This document shows, one piece after another, positions 1-12,072 of a stretch of DNA of 64,000 nt (its first letter is position 1; each line of letters opens with the position of its first letter). Source of the DNA: Colocasia esculenta. Its lineage: Eukaryota; Streptophyta; Magnoliopsida; Alismatales; Araceae. The notes below the pieces were generated by a model. That model saw nothing but the letters and a program-made list of their open reading frames with translations. It did no database searches and was not told the origin of the DNA. Where the stretch lies: positions 12,194,049 through 12,258,048 of the forward strand of contig CM024760.1 of NCBI GenBank assembly GCA_014218235.1, given 5' to 3'. Position numbers and translations under genes: made by a program.

Positions 1-892
1 AAATTACTCTTCCAGAAAAAGCGATCATAAATTATAACATGTTTTGTTACTCTTCGAAAAAAAAATGATCATAAACTAAAAGGATAAGATTTTCTCTCAC
101 TGTTTATCCATGGAGTCTATAATCTTCACTATTTCATGGAGTTATCTAAATAAGAGAAAATTTAGTGTATTTTTGTATTGCACTTTAAGTGTAATATGAT
201 TAGGCAACAATCTATGTGCAACACTTAAGCGAAACGATAAAGAAAATATTTTAGAAAAAAAATACTAGAATGACGTGGGCATTCTATACCATATAAATAT
301 GCCATCACAATAGCTATATCATTTTGACAATATTTGCCACTGGTAGACGAAAACAAGCAAGTAGTGCCTATGCGGATCTACCCAGCGTTTGATATCCATG
401 TCTTTTCAAGATGGCTCTCATCTGAGTCTTCCATTGACAAGATGTCCAACAGATCATGCCACGTCAATAGAACCGTTATAATCTTTCTTTTTCTTGTGGA
501 TGATCTCGATGTCTCTTCGATTTGTTTACATGTTAATTAATGTTGGTTGGGGCGGAAGGAATGGGTTATTTTGATGCACATCACAAACACGTTTAATTTT
601 ATTTTAAATTAATTTATAAGATAACCTTAGTTTAGATAATTAAAATTGATATTATCATAAACTTATTTAAATTTATTATAAACTGAATTTTTCTCTATAA
701 ACATATTTCCCATAAATCTACTCTGAATTGATTTATGGTGAAGATTGTTTTGGTAAATAGAATTTGACATAAACTCACTTATATTTAAAAACTCCATACA
801 TGTGTTAATAGAAAATATATTTACAATAGACATGTTTATTACAAACGTGTTAGGATAAATCTGTTCATATTTTTTATAAGTTGTATCTAAAC
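1..892. other. AT-rich stretch without a recognisable gene
   Basis: The stretch is AT-rich throughout and broken by stops in all frames. The longest open frame (334-540, 68 codons) has no domain I recognise and looks like chance. I see no RNA gene or repeat array. It probably is flanking DNA of the hAT remnant that seems to start near 893. Confidence 0.5.
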
Positions 893-967
893 TAGGGTTC
901 GTCGTGCCGCCGCGTATTGCGATGGCACAGGCGTACGTACCACACCGTGCTTGGGCTCAAAGGGTGA

Positions 968-3090
968 TGTAACATCGAGGACTTTCGGGTCGTCGTTTAA
1001 TGGATTTGGTGGCTAGTGTATGGCCTATAGATGTGTTTTGAATGCTTGAACAGGTAGTGAGGGGTTGAGGGTCGGAAATCCGAACCCAACAGCCCTTTGG
1101 TGCGCTTTCTAAAAGCGCAACCAACACAGTCGTCGCGTTTTGGAAATGCGACCACCTTCTCCGTCGCGATTTCGACACTGTTTTTTCGAGTGCACGTATG
1201 CATGCGCGTCGCATGTCGCATGCAGGAGCGTCGGTTTAAATTGCGATGGCCATGCATGTCGCGATTTAAACGTGACAGCATGCCCCGTCGCGATTTAGAC
1301 TAAGAGATTTTGTTGGTCGAGCTCCTGGCCAAACAGTGCAGGAAACACTGTTTGGGTCGAGGGAATGCTTGTTGTAGAGATTTCGGGCGATTCGGCATTT
1401 GCGGCATGCGGATTGGCGTGCTACCATTGTGAGGAGGTTGTTCGGAGCACGGAAACGCCAGGGCAACCTTATTCTTCGCGTTCTTTGCGTTCCTCGTGTG
1501 GTAGGGGAATTCTACTCATTTTTTATTTAAATAGATCGTGATTGAGATGTTTAATGTATGGAATGGGTTATGATGAGTAGCAAGCATGTGTAGGTATTTA
1601 TTTTAATGCAAATAAGCAAGTTTTATAACTGTACAAGGTGGTTTGGGTGATTTCCGGAGCTGAGGCTATGATGGAAATCATGCTTTGAAAGGCGACGGAC
1701 CCAGACGTCACGTTTTAAACGTAGCGACCTACGGTCGCTATTCAGGTTTAAAAGACGACGCTTTCCTCCGTCGTGATTCTATGTTTGAAACGCGGCGCCT
1801 GTGTCGGACGCGTTTCTAAAAGTGTCCACTCGAGCTATCTGTTTCTGTGGACAGTCTGTTTGTTTTCAGTTGTGGGGTGAATATGTGTTGTTGTTTAAGT
1901 TATTTAAAGCATGTAAGCGGTGCATTGGCACGTGTTGTGTTTGAGAATGCTGAGTTTGTGTGGTTGTGTGTACGTGGCAAGTTGGGTTGCTTAACTCCTT
2001 CCGTGGTTGCCTCTAGAGTCGGGTACTCCAGGTTCTCTGTGAGCCAGGCACATTGTGCTTGGGGTTTGTCTAGGTACTTGTGTACTATCGAGGTCTATGT
2101 CGTCTTCCTGAACACTCTCACTCCTTTTCTTGAGTTGTACGTCCGGCTGAGGGAAAGATGACAGTGGGATAGCAACTCGTGTGTTGTGGTTGTGTTAGAT
2201 TGCTTGTAGCGCGCTCTTGGTTGAGAGATGGACACTAGTAGACATACTAGTCCCCAGCTAGTCCTGTTTTCCAGTACCTCACTTTAGAGAGCTCGGGCCA
2301 GAGTCTTTAAAGGTGCCAGACATGGAGCTACATCAGTGTGGTCTATAGTTGTGGTGTTGTTTGGTCTCTACAGTTTGTTGGCTCTATTGAGGTGGAGCGG
2401 TAGATGGACTTTTCGTCTTTTGCTACAAGGCTGAGAGGTAGACCTGTGTTGCTTGTCCGAGTCAGTAGCTGATGTCGCGAACCTGTTTTCATGACTCGTG
2501 TTTGGTGTTACCCTTCTTTAGCTCGTACTGCTGAGTGTGGTTTGTCGTTTAATTATTAAGGTTTAAGCCATAGTAGTAGTGTAGAGTTGTTTATTTAAAT
2601 GCAGTTGTGGCACCATACTTAGTTAGTTTTATTAATTGTTTAGGTAGATATTTTACTTATATTTTTATGTGGTTAATGTTGTTTCAACTTTTGAGGGAGT
2701 TTCTCTACTGAGTCAGTGACTTGTGAAGCTTACCCCTACTCCTTTCAGGTGAAGGAGAGCAGGAGGGTTCTCGTCCTTCTTCTAGTTCGGAGCCGCATCG
2801 TAGAGGATTTGGGTCCACTCCTTCAGCAGTGTAATTACCTTTATGTTGTGCCTCGGGGTATGCCCCAGGCTATACTACTTTGTATTTTGACTTCTGTTGA
2901 GACGTGGCTATGTAATTCTCATGTAAATATGTGTGGGATGTACGATCTTATATATATTTAGTGTGTTCTTTTATATTTCCACAGACATGTGTGTTGGTAT
3001 CCCTTGCGAGGCATTGGCTTGTTCGCGAGAGGCGGAGTCGGATCACGCTCATTATTAGGTTAACGGATTTGATCAACGAGGACCGTCACA
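968..3090 (+). mobile_element. Solo LTR of a Ty3/gypsy (Tekay-like) element
   Basis: The LTR begins TGTAACATCGAG and ends GACCGTCACA (TG...CA). It is flanked on both sides by the 5-bp duplication GGTGA (963-967 and 3091-3095), so this is a complete insertion reduced to one LTR. No primer site, polypurine tract or coding sequence is attached. Its 3' half resembles the LTRs at 6473-15373 (opposite strand) and 52600-54830: all share a 'gtgagccaggc' block, a 'gtccggctgagggaaaga'-type block and a 'cctcgggg..tgcccc' block. The open frames inside it (such as 1847-2161) are not genes. It lies in the 5' terminal region of the hAT remnant, which it therefore post-dates. Confidence 0.88.
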
Positions 3091-3095
3091 GGTGA

Positions 3096-3941
3096 CCTGT
3101 ACCGAGTCGATAAGGTCTGGTTCAGACCGGTACAGTCCAAGCCAGATCCGTAATATATCTGACCGGGCCTGTAGCAGTTCGGTCGGATGTCCATTTAAAC
3201 CCCCTCCCCCCCTTTCCCTTTTCACCTATCTCCACTTTCCCAACCCCCCCCCCCCCCCCCCCCAAGACAGGTAAGGTTCTTCTTCCTCTCTTCCTCCTCC
3301 CTTCTCGCCCCTCACCATTTTCATATGATTTGCTTCTCTCTTCTTCTTTTTTTTCAGATTTAGGATCTAAATAGTGTATCTTCTCCCTTCTCAACTTAAG
3401 ATTCAAGGTTTTTTTTTTAAGGAAAGACTCTCTCTCTTCAATGTATATATCATACCCTACATCTACTCAAATTTTTTCATTTTCTTTACATTTGAAAGTA
3501 AGATTTAGGTAGAAAGCTTCAATATAAGTGTTTTGTAGTTATTTGTAAGAAGAAAATCTAAAGATCCATACCATTTTATGAATGATTTCTGTAATTGGTC
3601 GATCATTTTCCACATGTCGATCGATCGTTCTTTAAAAGCTGATACTTAAAATTTAGAACTGAAATTTGATCGATCGATTTTTAAAGTTCGGTCGACTGAT
3701 CTTTAAAGTTCGATCAATCGATGTTCATATCTTTCAAAAACCAGTCATTGTGGGAAGTTCGTTCGACCGAAAATCAGAGTTTGGTCGACTGATCTTCTTA
3801 TCTTGAAAAACCAACCACTCTAGGAAGTTAGGTCAACCGAAAATCAGAGTTCGGTCGACCGATTTTGATATTTTGCTATTTACTAATGCTTGTTAATGCA
3901 TGTTAATAGTGTTGTTCTGTGTGATTGTTATAACATTATAG
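3096..3941 (+). other. 5' non-coding part of the hAT remnant, with poly-C tract
   Basis: This continues the sequence interrupted by the solo LTR. It holds C-rich tracts (3200-3263), then pyrimidine-rich sequence that could be an old promoter or leader, and then the GGTCGACC-type repeats listed separately. No coding exon is visible before the BED-domain ORF at 3942. Confidence 0.4.
3590..3870 (+). repeat. Degenerate repeats built on GATCGATCG / GGTCGACCGA palindromes
   Basis: At least ten copies of self-complementary motifs such as TCGATCGATCG, GTTCGGTCGACTGATC and CGGTCGACCGATTTT occur in 280 bases. Part of the block is duplicated at a period of about 85-95 bases: the 'gaagtt.g.tcgaccgaaaatcagagtt' segment appears at about 3755 and 3825. 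A smaller cluster of the same motif lies at 16190-16320, near the opposite end of the transposon. Subterminal repeats of this kind bind transposase in some hAT and CACTA elements; that role is inference here. Confidence 0.6.
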
Positions 3942-6472
3942 ATGTCTCCACGAGGAAAGAGTGATGATATTAGGTGGCAACATGGGAAAATACTTCAAGA
4001 GAACATGTGTTGGTTCCAATGTAATTTATGTTCCATTCAATTCCGTGGGGGAGGTGTCTTCCGTTTAAAGAAACATTTGGCGGACGGTAAGGGTGCAGGA
4101 TACAGTGAAGTTATTGGTTATCTGAGCGTGTCATATGATGCCAAGATTGCAAAAGCACAATATTTAAGACAAGTTAGAGTAGAGAAGATGATGCAGACAC
4201 AGATTACATTAGAAGATGATGAAGGGGGATCATCTGATGAACAACAGCTCCCATCCTAGAGCCCTTGTGTCCATGTCACAGTTCGAGATATATTTGAGAA
4301 AAACTTCCAGCGGGCTCTAAGCGAGAGCAGGGCCGAGGTATGGACCAGGGGTGACTTAGAAGCACTTGTTCGCGATGAAGGAGTCTCATCCTCACAACCT
4401 TCTGGATCGCAAGGCCTTCATCGCTATTTCACTAATCCTCCTCGCCACTCAACCTCTTTGCTGCCCCAAAGGAAGAGTAACACAGGTCTAGATGTGTAGG
4501 ATATTGACATCTATATCTTTCAGAGTGAGCATAGAAAACAAACCCGAATTGAAGACTCTCTGCAGAGTAAAGGGCCGAGATGACAATTGGGCAGGACTAT
4601 TGCTAAATTTTGATATTATTCAGGATTAGCTTTTAATGCAGCAAATAGTCCATACTACAAGCTAATGGTGCAAGAGATTCAAAATCTGAGAAAGTATGTA
4701 TAGCCTCCCACATTGAAGGAGCTTACTGGTGTTTACCTAGAGGTAGAGGTTGAAGAATTGAAAACTTGCATTGCCTCTTTCAAGAGAAAATGACAAAAGT
4801 ATGGCATAACCCTTATGTGTGATGGATCGTCGGACACCATAAAAAGTAGTCTCATAAACTTTCTAATGTATTATGACCAAAAAATTTTCTATCACAAGTT
4901 CGTGGATGTTTCTGGCCATATTCATAGCCATCAGTACATTTTGCAACTAATGGAGCAGGTGGTGGCGGAGATTGGTGAGAAGTATATTGTACAAGTGGTG
5001 ACGGATAATGGGTCAAATTATAAGAAGACAGGGGAAATTTTGATGAAAGCACATCCTCAAATTTTATACCCCTTGTGCAGTGCATTGTGTGGACTTAATT
5101 TTGAAAGAGATTGGTCAACTTCACTAGGTAAATTTTATTGTCATCATTGTTTCTAATATTATATGTAAATTTCTTGCAGCTTCAATGATAATGACAAAAT
5201 AATGTGCTATGAATATGTAGGTTAAGCAGGTCGTTGAGGCAACACATAACATTACACAGTATGTCTATAATCACACCATTATGCTATGTTGGATGAGAGA
5301 TTTCTGTGGTGGTAAGATATTGAGTTCAACTATTACACGTTTTGTGACAAATTATATTGTCTTAGATAGCCTCTTGAAGCATAGAAATGGATTGAAGCAG
5401 ATGTTCAGAAGTGATCAGTGACTATTCTCACATTTTGCGACTTCAGGTGATGGCCAGGAGGTGGAGGGCTTAGTGAATAGCTCCAACTTTTAGTCAATGG
5501 TCAATAAGATTGTGCAGATAATTGAGTTTCCTTAGGAGGTCCTGAGACTTGTGGATGATGATAGAACACCAAAGATGGGGCTGGTGTATGCAAAACTGGA
5601 GGCTTTCAAGAAATGTATATTCACAGCATCATTCAAGTATACCCATATGTTCATAGAGATTGTCGAGGATACATAGGATTGCCAAATGAGTAGAGATTTG
5701 CATATGACAGGTAAATGAATATCAACCTATCTCTATAATCTTTTGCAAGTTGACTTAGACTAACATTCATCATCCTAATTTGCAGCATATTATCCCCATC
5801 CTAGATTCCAACACGAGCATGAGCTTGCTTACCGAGACAATTTGTTGGGTGTTGTGACTTCGGTAGTGGATAAGATGTCACGGACTCATGAGAAAGCTGC
5901 AACTGGCCTTAATGAGGTACATATTTCATAGTACTCTACAAAGTCAAGAATCTTTCATGTGAAACAGGTCATTTATAGTTTTACATCTCTTCTACGATGC
6001 AGTTAAAATATTTTCGAGAAAGAATTGGTTCCTTTGGTAACGCTTCAGCAATTGCATCCCAACAAAGGCTTAACCCAGGTATATACAATTCATGTATGAA
6101 ATTCGAAGAATGTATAACGACGAACATGTTGTAACTAATAATACTCATCTTTTCTTGTGATAGGAGAGTGGTAACTTGGTTATGAGAGAAGTGCACTGAC
6201 ACTTAGAGATATCGCAATTAAAGTTTTATCACAAATTTCATCTTCTAGTGGTTGTGAGAGAAATTAAAGTATGTTTTCTCTAATTCATACCAAGTTGAGG
6301 AACTAATTGAGTCACAAAAAGCTAGATAACTTGGCGTATGTGCACTATAATATAAGGCTCATGTTGAAACATGTGCAATTGGATGCCAAAAAAGGGGAGG
6401 GAGACTATGATCCCACAAACATGTTTTACCTCAGGGATGATGAAGATCCAATGGTGTCATGAGTTTCGAGAA
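3942..6472 (+). pseudogene. hAT transposase pseudogene (BED finger, DUF659, start of dimerisation domain)
   Basis: The first exon-like ORF (3942-4259, 105 codons) carries a BED-type zinc finger, with CNLC at residues 28-31 and KKHLA some 17 residues later, and ends in an acidic segment. Downstream, broken across frames, is a DUF659-type transposase core (best piece 4815-5156) with CDGSSDTIKSSLINFLMYY and VVTDNGSNYKKTGEILM. Further fragments at 5250-5700 and 5790-5910 match the RNase H-like body. At about 6180-6470 comes the hAT C-terminal dimerisation region, with 'LRDIAIKVLSQISSSSGCE' and 'DPTNMFYLRDDEDPM'. Several internal stops (for example at 4258, 4497 and 4583) and frameshifts mean no intact protein can be made. 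The sequence stops where the LTR element begins and resumes at 15374. Confidence 0.8.
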
Positions 6473-9400
6473 TGCTCATACCTACATATAACAATTTACA
6501 ACTGTCCCATTACATTATTACATGTCCAATTAAAAAGTACTACTACCTGGGGCATACCCCGAGGGAGCACAAGCTCACACAACACTACTAACTAAAACTC
6601 AACTGCAGGTGGTACCAGTCTGACACAACGCCGCTGCAAGCCAAACACACGGCAAGCCCTGAAAAGAACTGTAGGGAAGTGAGCCTCAACAAGTCACAGG
6701 CTCAGTAGGGGCTACCCAAAACAACACCGTAACCACGGACACCTTAACCCCAAAGGGTCTCACTGGCAGCACCAATAGCCAAACCATTTCATGCTCACAA
6801 CAATTGAATTTAAATTGCAATTAAATATAAACACATTAACTATTCACAACTTCGGAAAGTAAGAGGGAACAACAGGACTAGCTCCACACCACTAGTCCGC
6901 TCAACAACAATAACGCCTAGGCCTCAGTCCTCACGGGCAAACCACCGTCTAGGCTATAAGCTTCACAGGCGAGTCTCAAGTACGTGGGTAACAGGACTGC
7001 TAACCAAAACCTGGCCCTTTATACCCCAAACCACAATATATCAGAAGCTATACACACCAAGTAACATGATCGGCTACAGCGGGCCAATCCATCACACACA
7101 AAAACCATATACGGAAGCTTACTCGAGGAAGGTAAGGTAAAACACATTGAGTGGAAGGTCACACCACACGACCTCCACGAAACACAGTTCCACGTCAACA
7201 CCAGAAAAGACTGGTATACGACGTACCACCACAAACCATTACCCACACGGGGTACAGGTACCTATTACCACAAGGTACCAACACGGAAACCGCAAGTAAA
7301 CCAGTGTTGTAATAGGGCACACCATAGAGAGCTAAACCACATTTGGTGAGTTAACACTCACCAACCATAACCAAAACTGTGCCACCACTCGGGCACACCA
7401 CACGCTACAACTGCAGTCACAACTGTGCCAACACTAGAGCACACCTCGAACGGGTCAAACCTCGACTACGAGTCACAAACTCACGAACCACAGCCAGTGG
7501 CAAAGCACGAGTCGGAAAGGAACGACGCCACCACACTGGAACGGACTACTGGCTGATCAGGCCAATATCCAACCCGGACAACACAACACAGAACAACCTC
7601 TCAGTCTCGTAGCCACGGACCCTCAGTCCAGCTACGGCTCCACAAACTCACAAGTCAAGCAACTAACTGTGGAGACTAACAAACACCACCACTACTTGCA
7701 GTCTTACACACTGCAGGCCCATGTCTGGCACCTTTAAGGACTCAGGCCCGAGCTCCCTAAAGTGAGGCACTGGAACAGGACTAGCTGGGGCGCAGTACGT
7801 CTACTGGTGTCCGTACCCCCAACCACGAGCGCACTACAAGCGACTGCACACCCACAAACACAAGCCGCTGCCCTACTGTCGTCTTTCCCTCAGTCGGACG
7901 TACAACTCAAACACATGAGTGAGGGTGTCCAGGACAGACGACACAGACCTCGACGGTACCAGGAAAGTACCGGGACAAATCCCGAGCACAACAAGCACAC
8001 GTGCCTAGCTCACAAAGAACCTGAGGTACCCGACTAGAGAGGCATTCCGGAACAGGCGCCGGACCACCACACTCGGCAAGCTCAAACCACGATATATACA
8101 CAAACACTTTCTATTACCAATCACGGTACATATGTTAGGAATAGTTTGTTCCAGTCACCATGTGACGTACAACCTAACCTACACAATCACACACATAAAC
8201 CATATTAATAATAACACCACAGCCTGTCATCGGTCACCTTGTGACCTCCACTGCCACACTAAACACAGTACACAATAATCACGTAATAACCATACTTATA
8301 CTTTACTAATTATCCATCGAGGATAACTTATAAAAGATCCTAAAGGATCAAGGCTAGGTTCAAACGTGAACCTCACTGCCACAACATCACGGACTAACCA
8401 CAATAATTAAGATACAATAAACCCGACGACGTACGATGTGCCATGTACACAAACCATATGCACGGCTTCCAAATCACGTAGACACCACGTGTATAATACA
8501 TCATCCAGGTGCACCACACGTCATTCACATAAACAACATGTCCAACACATGGATAGCACGCTCCAAGAGCGCTATAGGTGCCAACGCACCACACATACCA
8601 CGTAAACACCAAGCCGATTACGTTCTTAACACATTAACCACATAAAGCATGCCCACCTCGTGAGTAACACTCTTCGTGAGCATAACAAGTGCACTGGCTC
8701 TACCTGTCATTGCCATGCACAACAAATACCACTAACCGGATATTCAAAATACAGAAAGCATGCATAACGGGACCTCTCAGCTAAGGTCGCAACAAGGGGC
8801 CAGGTCGCCTTCAGAACGCGACCCATCGACTTATTGCGTTCATAACATGAACGCGACGGGTCGAGCTGTCGCGTTCAGGACGCGACACTCTGGGCCGTCG
8901 CCTTCACAGACGCAAACCCCAATCTGGGAGCAAATCCACGGATCACCATTTCGGACCATTCAAATCACGATTAATTCACGTTTTCCATGCTTTAATGGAT
9001 ACCCTAGCATGGTATCTACTGTTTACAAAGCGGTAAACAAGCTAACATGCAATTCACAATACAAATCGAGGTAGAACACCCTACCTTTACGAAGAACACG
9101 AAAATCGGAGGTCCCTCGGCGTTTCCCCCGCTCCACGCGACGTCCTCGCGGCGAGAACACGCCCCACGCACCTCCAGAACCTCGAACCGCTCGGAGGAAC
9201 CCTGCAGCAGCTCCCCCTAGTCGAGCAGAGCTTCCCCTGCTCTGTTCGGCGAAAACCCCTTTAAAAACGCACAGCGGTTGGGAACGCGACGTAGCCCTAC
9301 GTCGCAATCTGAACGCGACGTAAGCGGTCATCGCCTTCTCAAGCCCGACGTCAGCAGGCCGCCCAACGCACGACGCGTGGCGCGCATGCAGACGTCAACC

Positions 9401-9631
9401 CAAACAGTGGCAACAGGAATGCGACCACTAGGGCTGTCGCGTTCAGAACGCGACGCACACCCCTGTCGCGTTCACAGGCAGAAAACCTGTGAGCACTTTG
9501 GGCCCAATCTAACGGCCCATCAAGCCTCACAACGCGCGTAACACCTGAAACACGCACTAATGGGCCACACATTGGCCACCAAACCCACTAAACAGGGATC
9601 CGCAAAGATCTGAAAAATGCGCGATGTTACA
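6473..9631 (-). repeat. 3' LTR of the LARD-like element, outer ~150 bp missing
   Basis: It aligns base for base with 12222-15373 in most of its length. Its inner edge (9631) is the canonical TG terminus on the minus strand. At its outer edge the similarity stops at 6473 ('tgctcatacc'), so about 150 bases corresponding to 12073-12222 are lost and no target duplication can be read on this side. The LTR contains a CpG-rich block (8770-9480) with many GTCGCGTTC / GAACGCGAC motifs. Open frames inside it on both strands are not supported as genes. Confidence 0.85.
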
Positions 9632-9660
9632 TTATTACCACCTAAAAAAGAATGTCGTCC
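9632..9660 (-). other. Polypurine-tract region adjoining the 3' LTR
   Basis: On the minus strand this reads 'gacattcttttttaggtgg' followed by TAATAA and the LTR start TGTAACATC. The Tekay fragment has an almost identical arrangement at 52566-52600 ('cgaggtcgaaatttcc', then TTTTTAGATGATAGTAA, then TGTAACGTC). This places it as the plus-strand priming region and links the two elements. Confidence 0.6.
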
Positions 9661-12057
9661 TCGACATGCAAAGCAAATCACAACAAACCGGATTATCACC
9701 TAAAAAGAAACAAAACCGTATATAAAGCAAGTAGGATACACTTCCTTTGTATCTTTCTCTTTAATCATCTGCGCTAACTGATCCATCTGTTCATTCCCAT
9801 GTTTGTTCTGCATTTCCTTTCTTTTCAATTCATTCCACAACTGCCTTATTTTGTAATTTCAATCTGCTATTTCCTTATCTTTTATCCGTAGGCGATTCTA
9901 CCTTACTGGTGGCACTTTATCTCCTTGGACTTAACCTACTTTCACTTTTTTCCGGCTGTGTTTGCAACATTTCTTTCAGGACCGCTTTACCTTTCTCAAG
10001 TATCTTATACTGTAATACTTTACCATGCTATAATCTTTCCAATTTTCTTGAATTTTCCGGTGTCATTTTCTTTTTCTATTTATCATTGCTTATTGTTACC
10101 CTGCATTATCTGTATTTACATTCGCAACTGTCATTCTTTTTTTTTTCAAAGAAAACCAATCACCATCTTTGAATTTCCTGCCCTTTTCATATTATTCTGC
10201 CCATACCGCATTAAATCATTCTGATTAAAACCATAATAGCCTCTGTTCCTTTATTCACTACACAAAACGTTATACTTTCTCCTTATTCAAGCAAACCTTG
10301 AACAATCTGCGAATATTAATCTTTCTTGCTTCAGCTTCCGCTGCGCTACTCTGATCACACTGAACATTTTTACAAAATATTCCACAATTTCTGTTCTCAT
10401 TATTACTTTCAATTACTTTCTTCTGGCTTCAACTGTATTCATTTCTAACTTTAACTGTTTCTCAAATCATCTTATTCAATTAATTCATGCTGAAAATATT
10501 ACTGCAATTTCTGACCTGCCAAACCGATATTGACATGTTGTACTCTTCATATATCTTTCTTGCTTTACTGACATTATCTGGCTAATTTCATAATTTTGTT
10601 GCATAACCTTTTCAAATATTATTTAATTAGTCTGTTCCTGCTCCTATATCAAACTCTGGAATATCTTAATAACAGTCCATTTCTGCTCTATTGAATCATT
10701 TCTTTGTACCGATATGCAAACTCTAACTAACATTTCCTGACTCGTCTAATTTTATTCATTTTATCATTTGCTAAATTCTTCTTTTCTTTGGTCCATATTT
10801 CTTTTTTTATCTAAACTGCCAATCATTCTAATCATAACATCTTTTCCGCAAAATACTTCTCTTATTCATTCTGTTGCCTGGCTAATCTTGCTGTACCGTT
10901 CATACTATAAATCTTTCTGATATCTAATCATCCTTCTTTAAAATACAGCAAAAACTCAAATTTGAATACCAATTTCTTTAAATATATCAACTTGCTCTGT
11001 ATGCTTCCCTTATTCCATTAAAAGTTCTTTTCTCAAATAACATAAATATCACAATCTGTCTTGCTATTTTTCTCAACTCAATATTTATTAACTGCTTCTC
11101 CATTAATACGTTTCTTTCCATTCTATTTCATTTGCCTTGAACTCATTCCAATATACTTAACTTTAATTTTGATTTTCCTCAAACTGCTCATAATTACTAA
11201 CTTTCACTGCTCTTATCTTTAGCACAGCAATCTTTACTAACTCTCTCTGAAGAATTCCTCATAACCTGCCATTCATCAACTAAATATTTTTCTTGTGCAA
11301 TTCTTAGAAAATCTCTTTGCACACTGATTCTTCTTTTCTCTCTTTCTTTATTCAACTGATCCTTTCTGTACATATTTATACAAATCCTCATATCAAACTT
11401 CATATTACCATCATTATTCATACAACACTTTTTCTCAAATTTCTGATCTCAGGCATATTTAATCTATCTGCCATAACCACTGCTCTCTTCTGTACCAGTA
11501 CTTTTTTTTAAAGCTGATCTGCCTTACTTAATCATGCCAAATTTTTCATAACGCAAATCACATTCTCATTCATACTGTTTCTTGATATCATCTTACTCAG
11601 ATCTTTGATGCCACAATACCTCTGTTGAGGTTCTCAACTATATTTTGCATATTTAATCACTTCTAACACACACACTGACCTGTTCCTCATCACCTTGTTA
11701 CCAATATACCTGTCTCTGCTAACTCTGTATTTCATTATAACTTACTTACTGAATTCCATATCCAAACTTGTTAATCTCCTCAATTCCTTTAACTGCGAAT
11801 CTTTAACAACCAAACTAATCTATCACAAACTAGCACGCTAGTATAATCACATAGATTATACCACCTCTAATCACATCAACTTTCAATAACTGCTAACAAC
11901 TAAATTTCTCAACACAAAAACACGTTTTATAGAACAAAAACTCAGATAAATACTACCTTAACCAACACAAAACCGCAGACTTACTACCAGCAGTGGACAT
12001 TAATCCATGTATTGGGACATTGTACTCTCAATGTCTTTTCATATTCTAACTGGATAT
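9661..12057 (-). other. Non-coding interior of the LARD-like element
   Basis: This is 2.4 kb of AT-rich, pyrimidine-rich (on the plus strand) sequence with frequent short TTTCT and ATTC runs. No ORF on either strand exceeds about 100 codons. None shows a CCHC knuckle, the DTG, YVDD or DD35E motifs, or any other retroelement signature. I find no second gene or RNA gene here. Confidence 0.75.
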
Positions 12058-12058
12058 T

Positions 12059-12070
12059 GCTCTGATACCA
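12059..12070 (-). other. Primer-binding site (initiator tRNA-Met)
   Basis: TGGTATCAGAGC on the minus strand lies two bases inside the 5' LTR. This is the usual plant LTR-element primer site complementary to the 3' end of initiator tRNA-Met. It fixes the orientation of the element and the inner edge of its 5' LTR. Confidence 0.92.
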
Positions 12071-12072
12071 AC

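Noticed and set aside
9023..9541. ORFs of 70-100 codons on both strands in the GC-rich part of the LARD LTRs
   Set aside because: They occur in LTR sequence, are antisense to one another and have no domain; CpG-rich composition leaves frames open.
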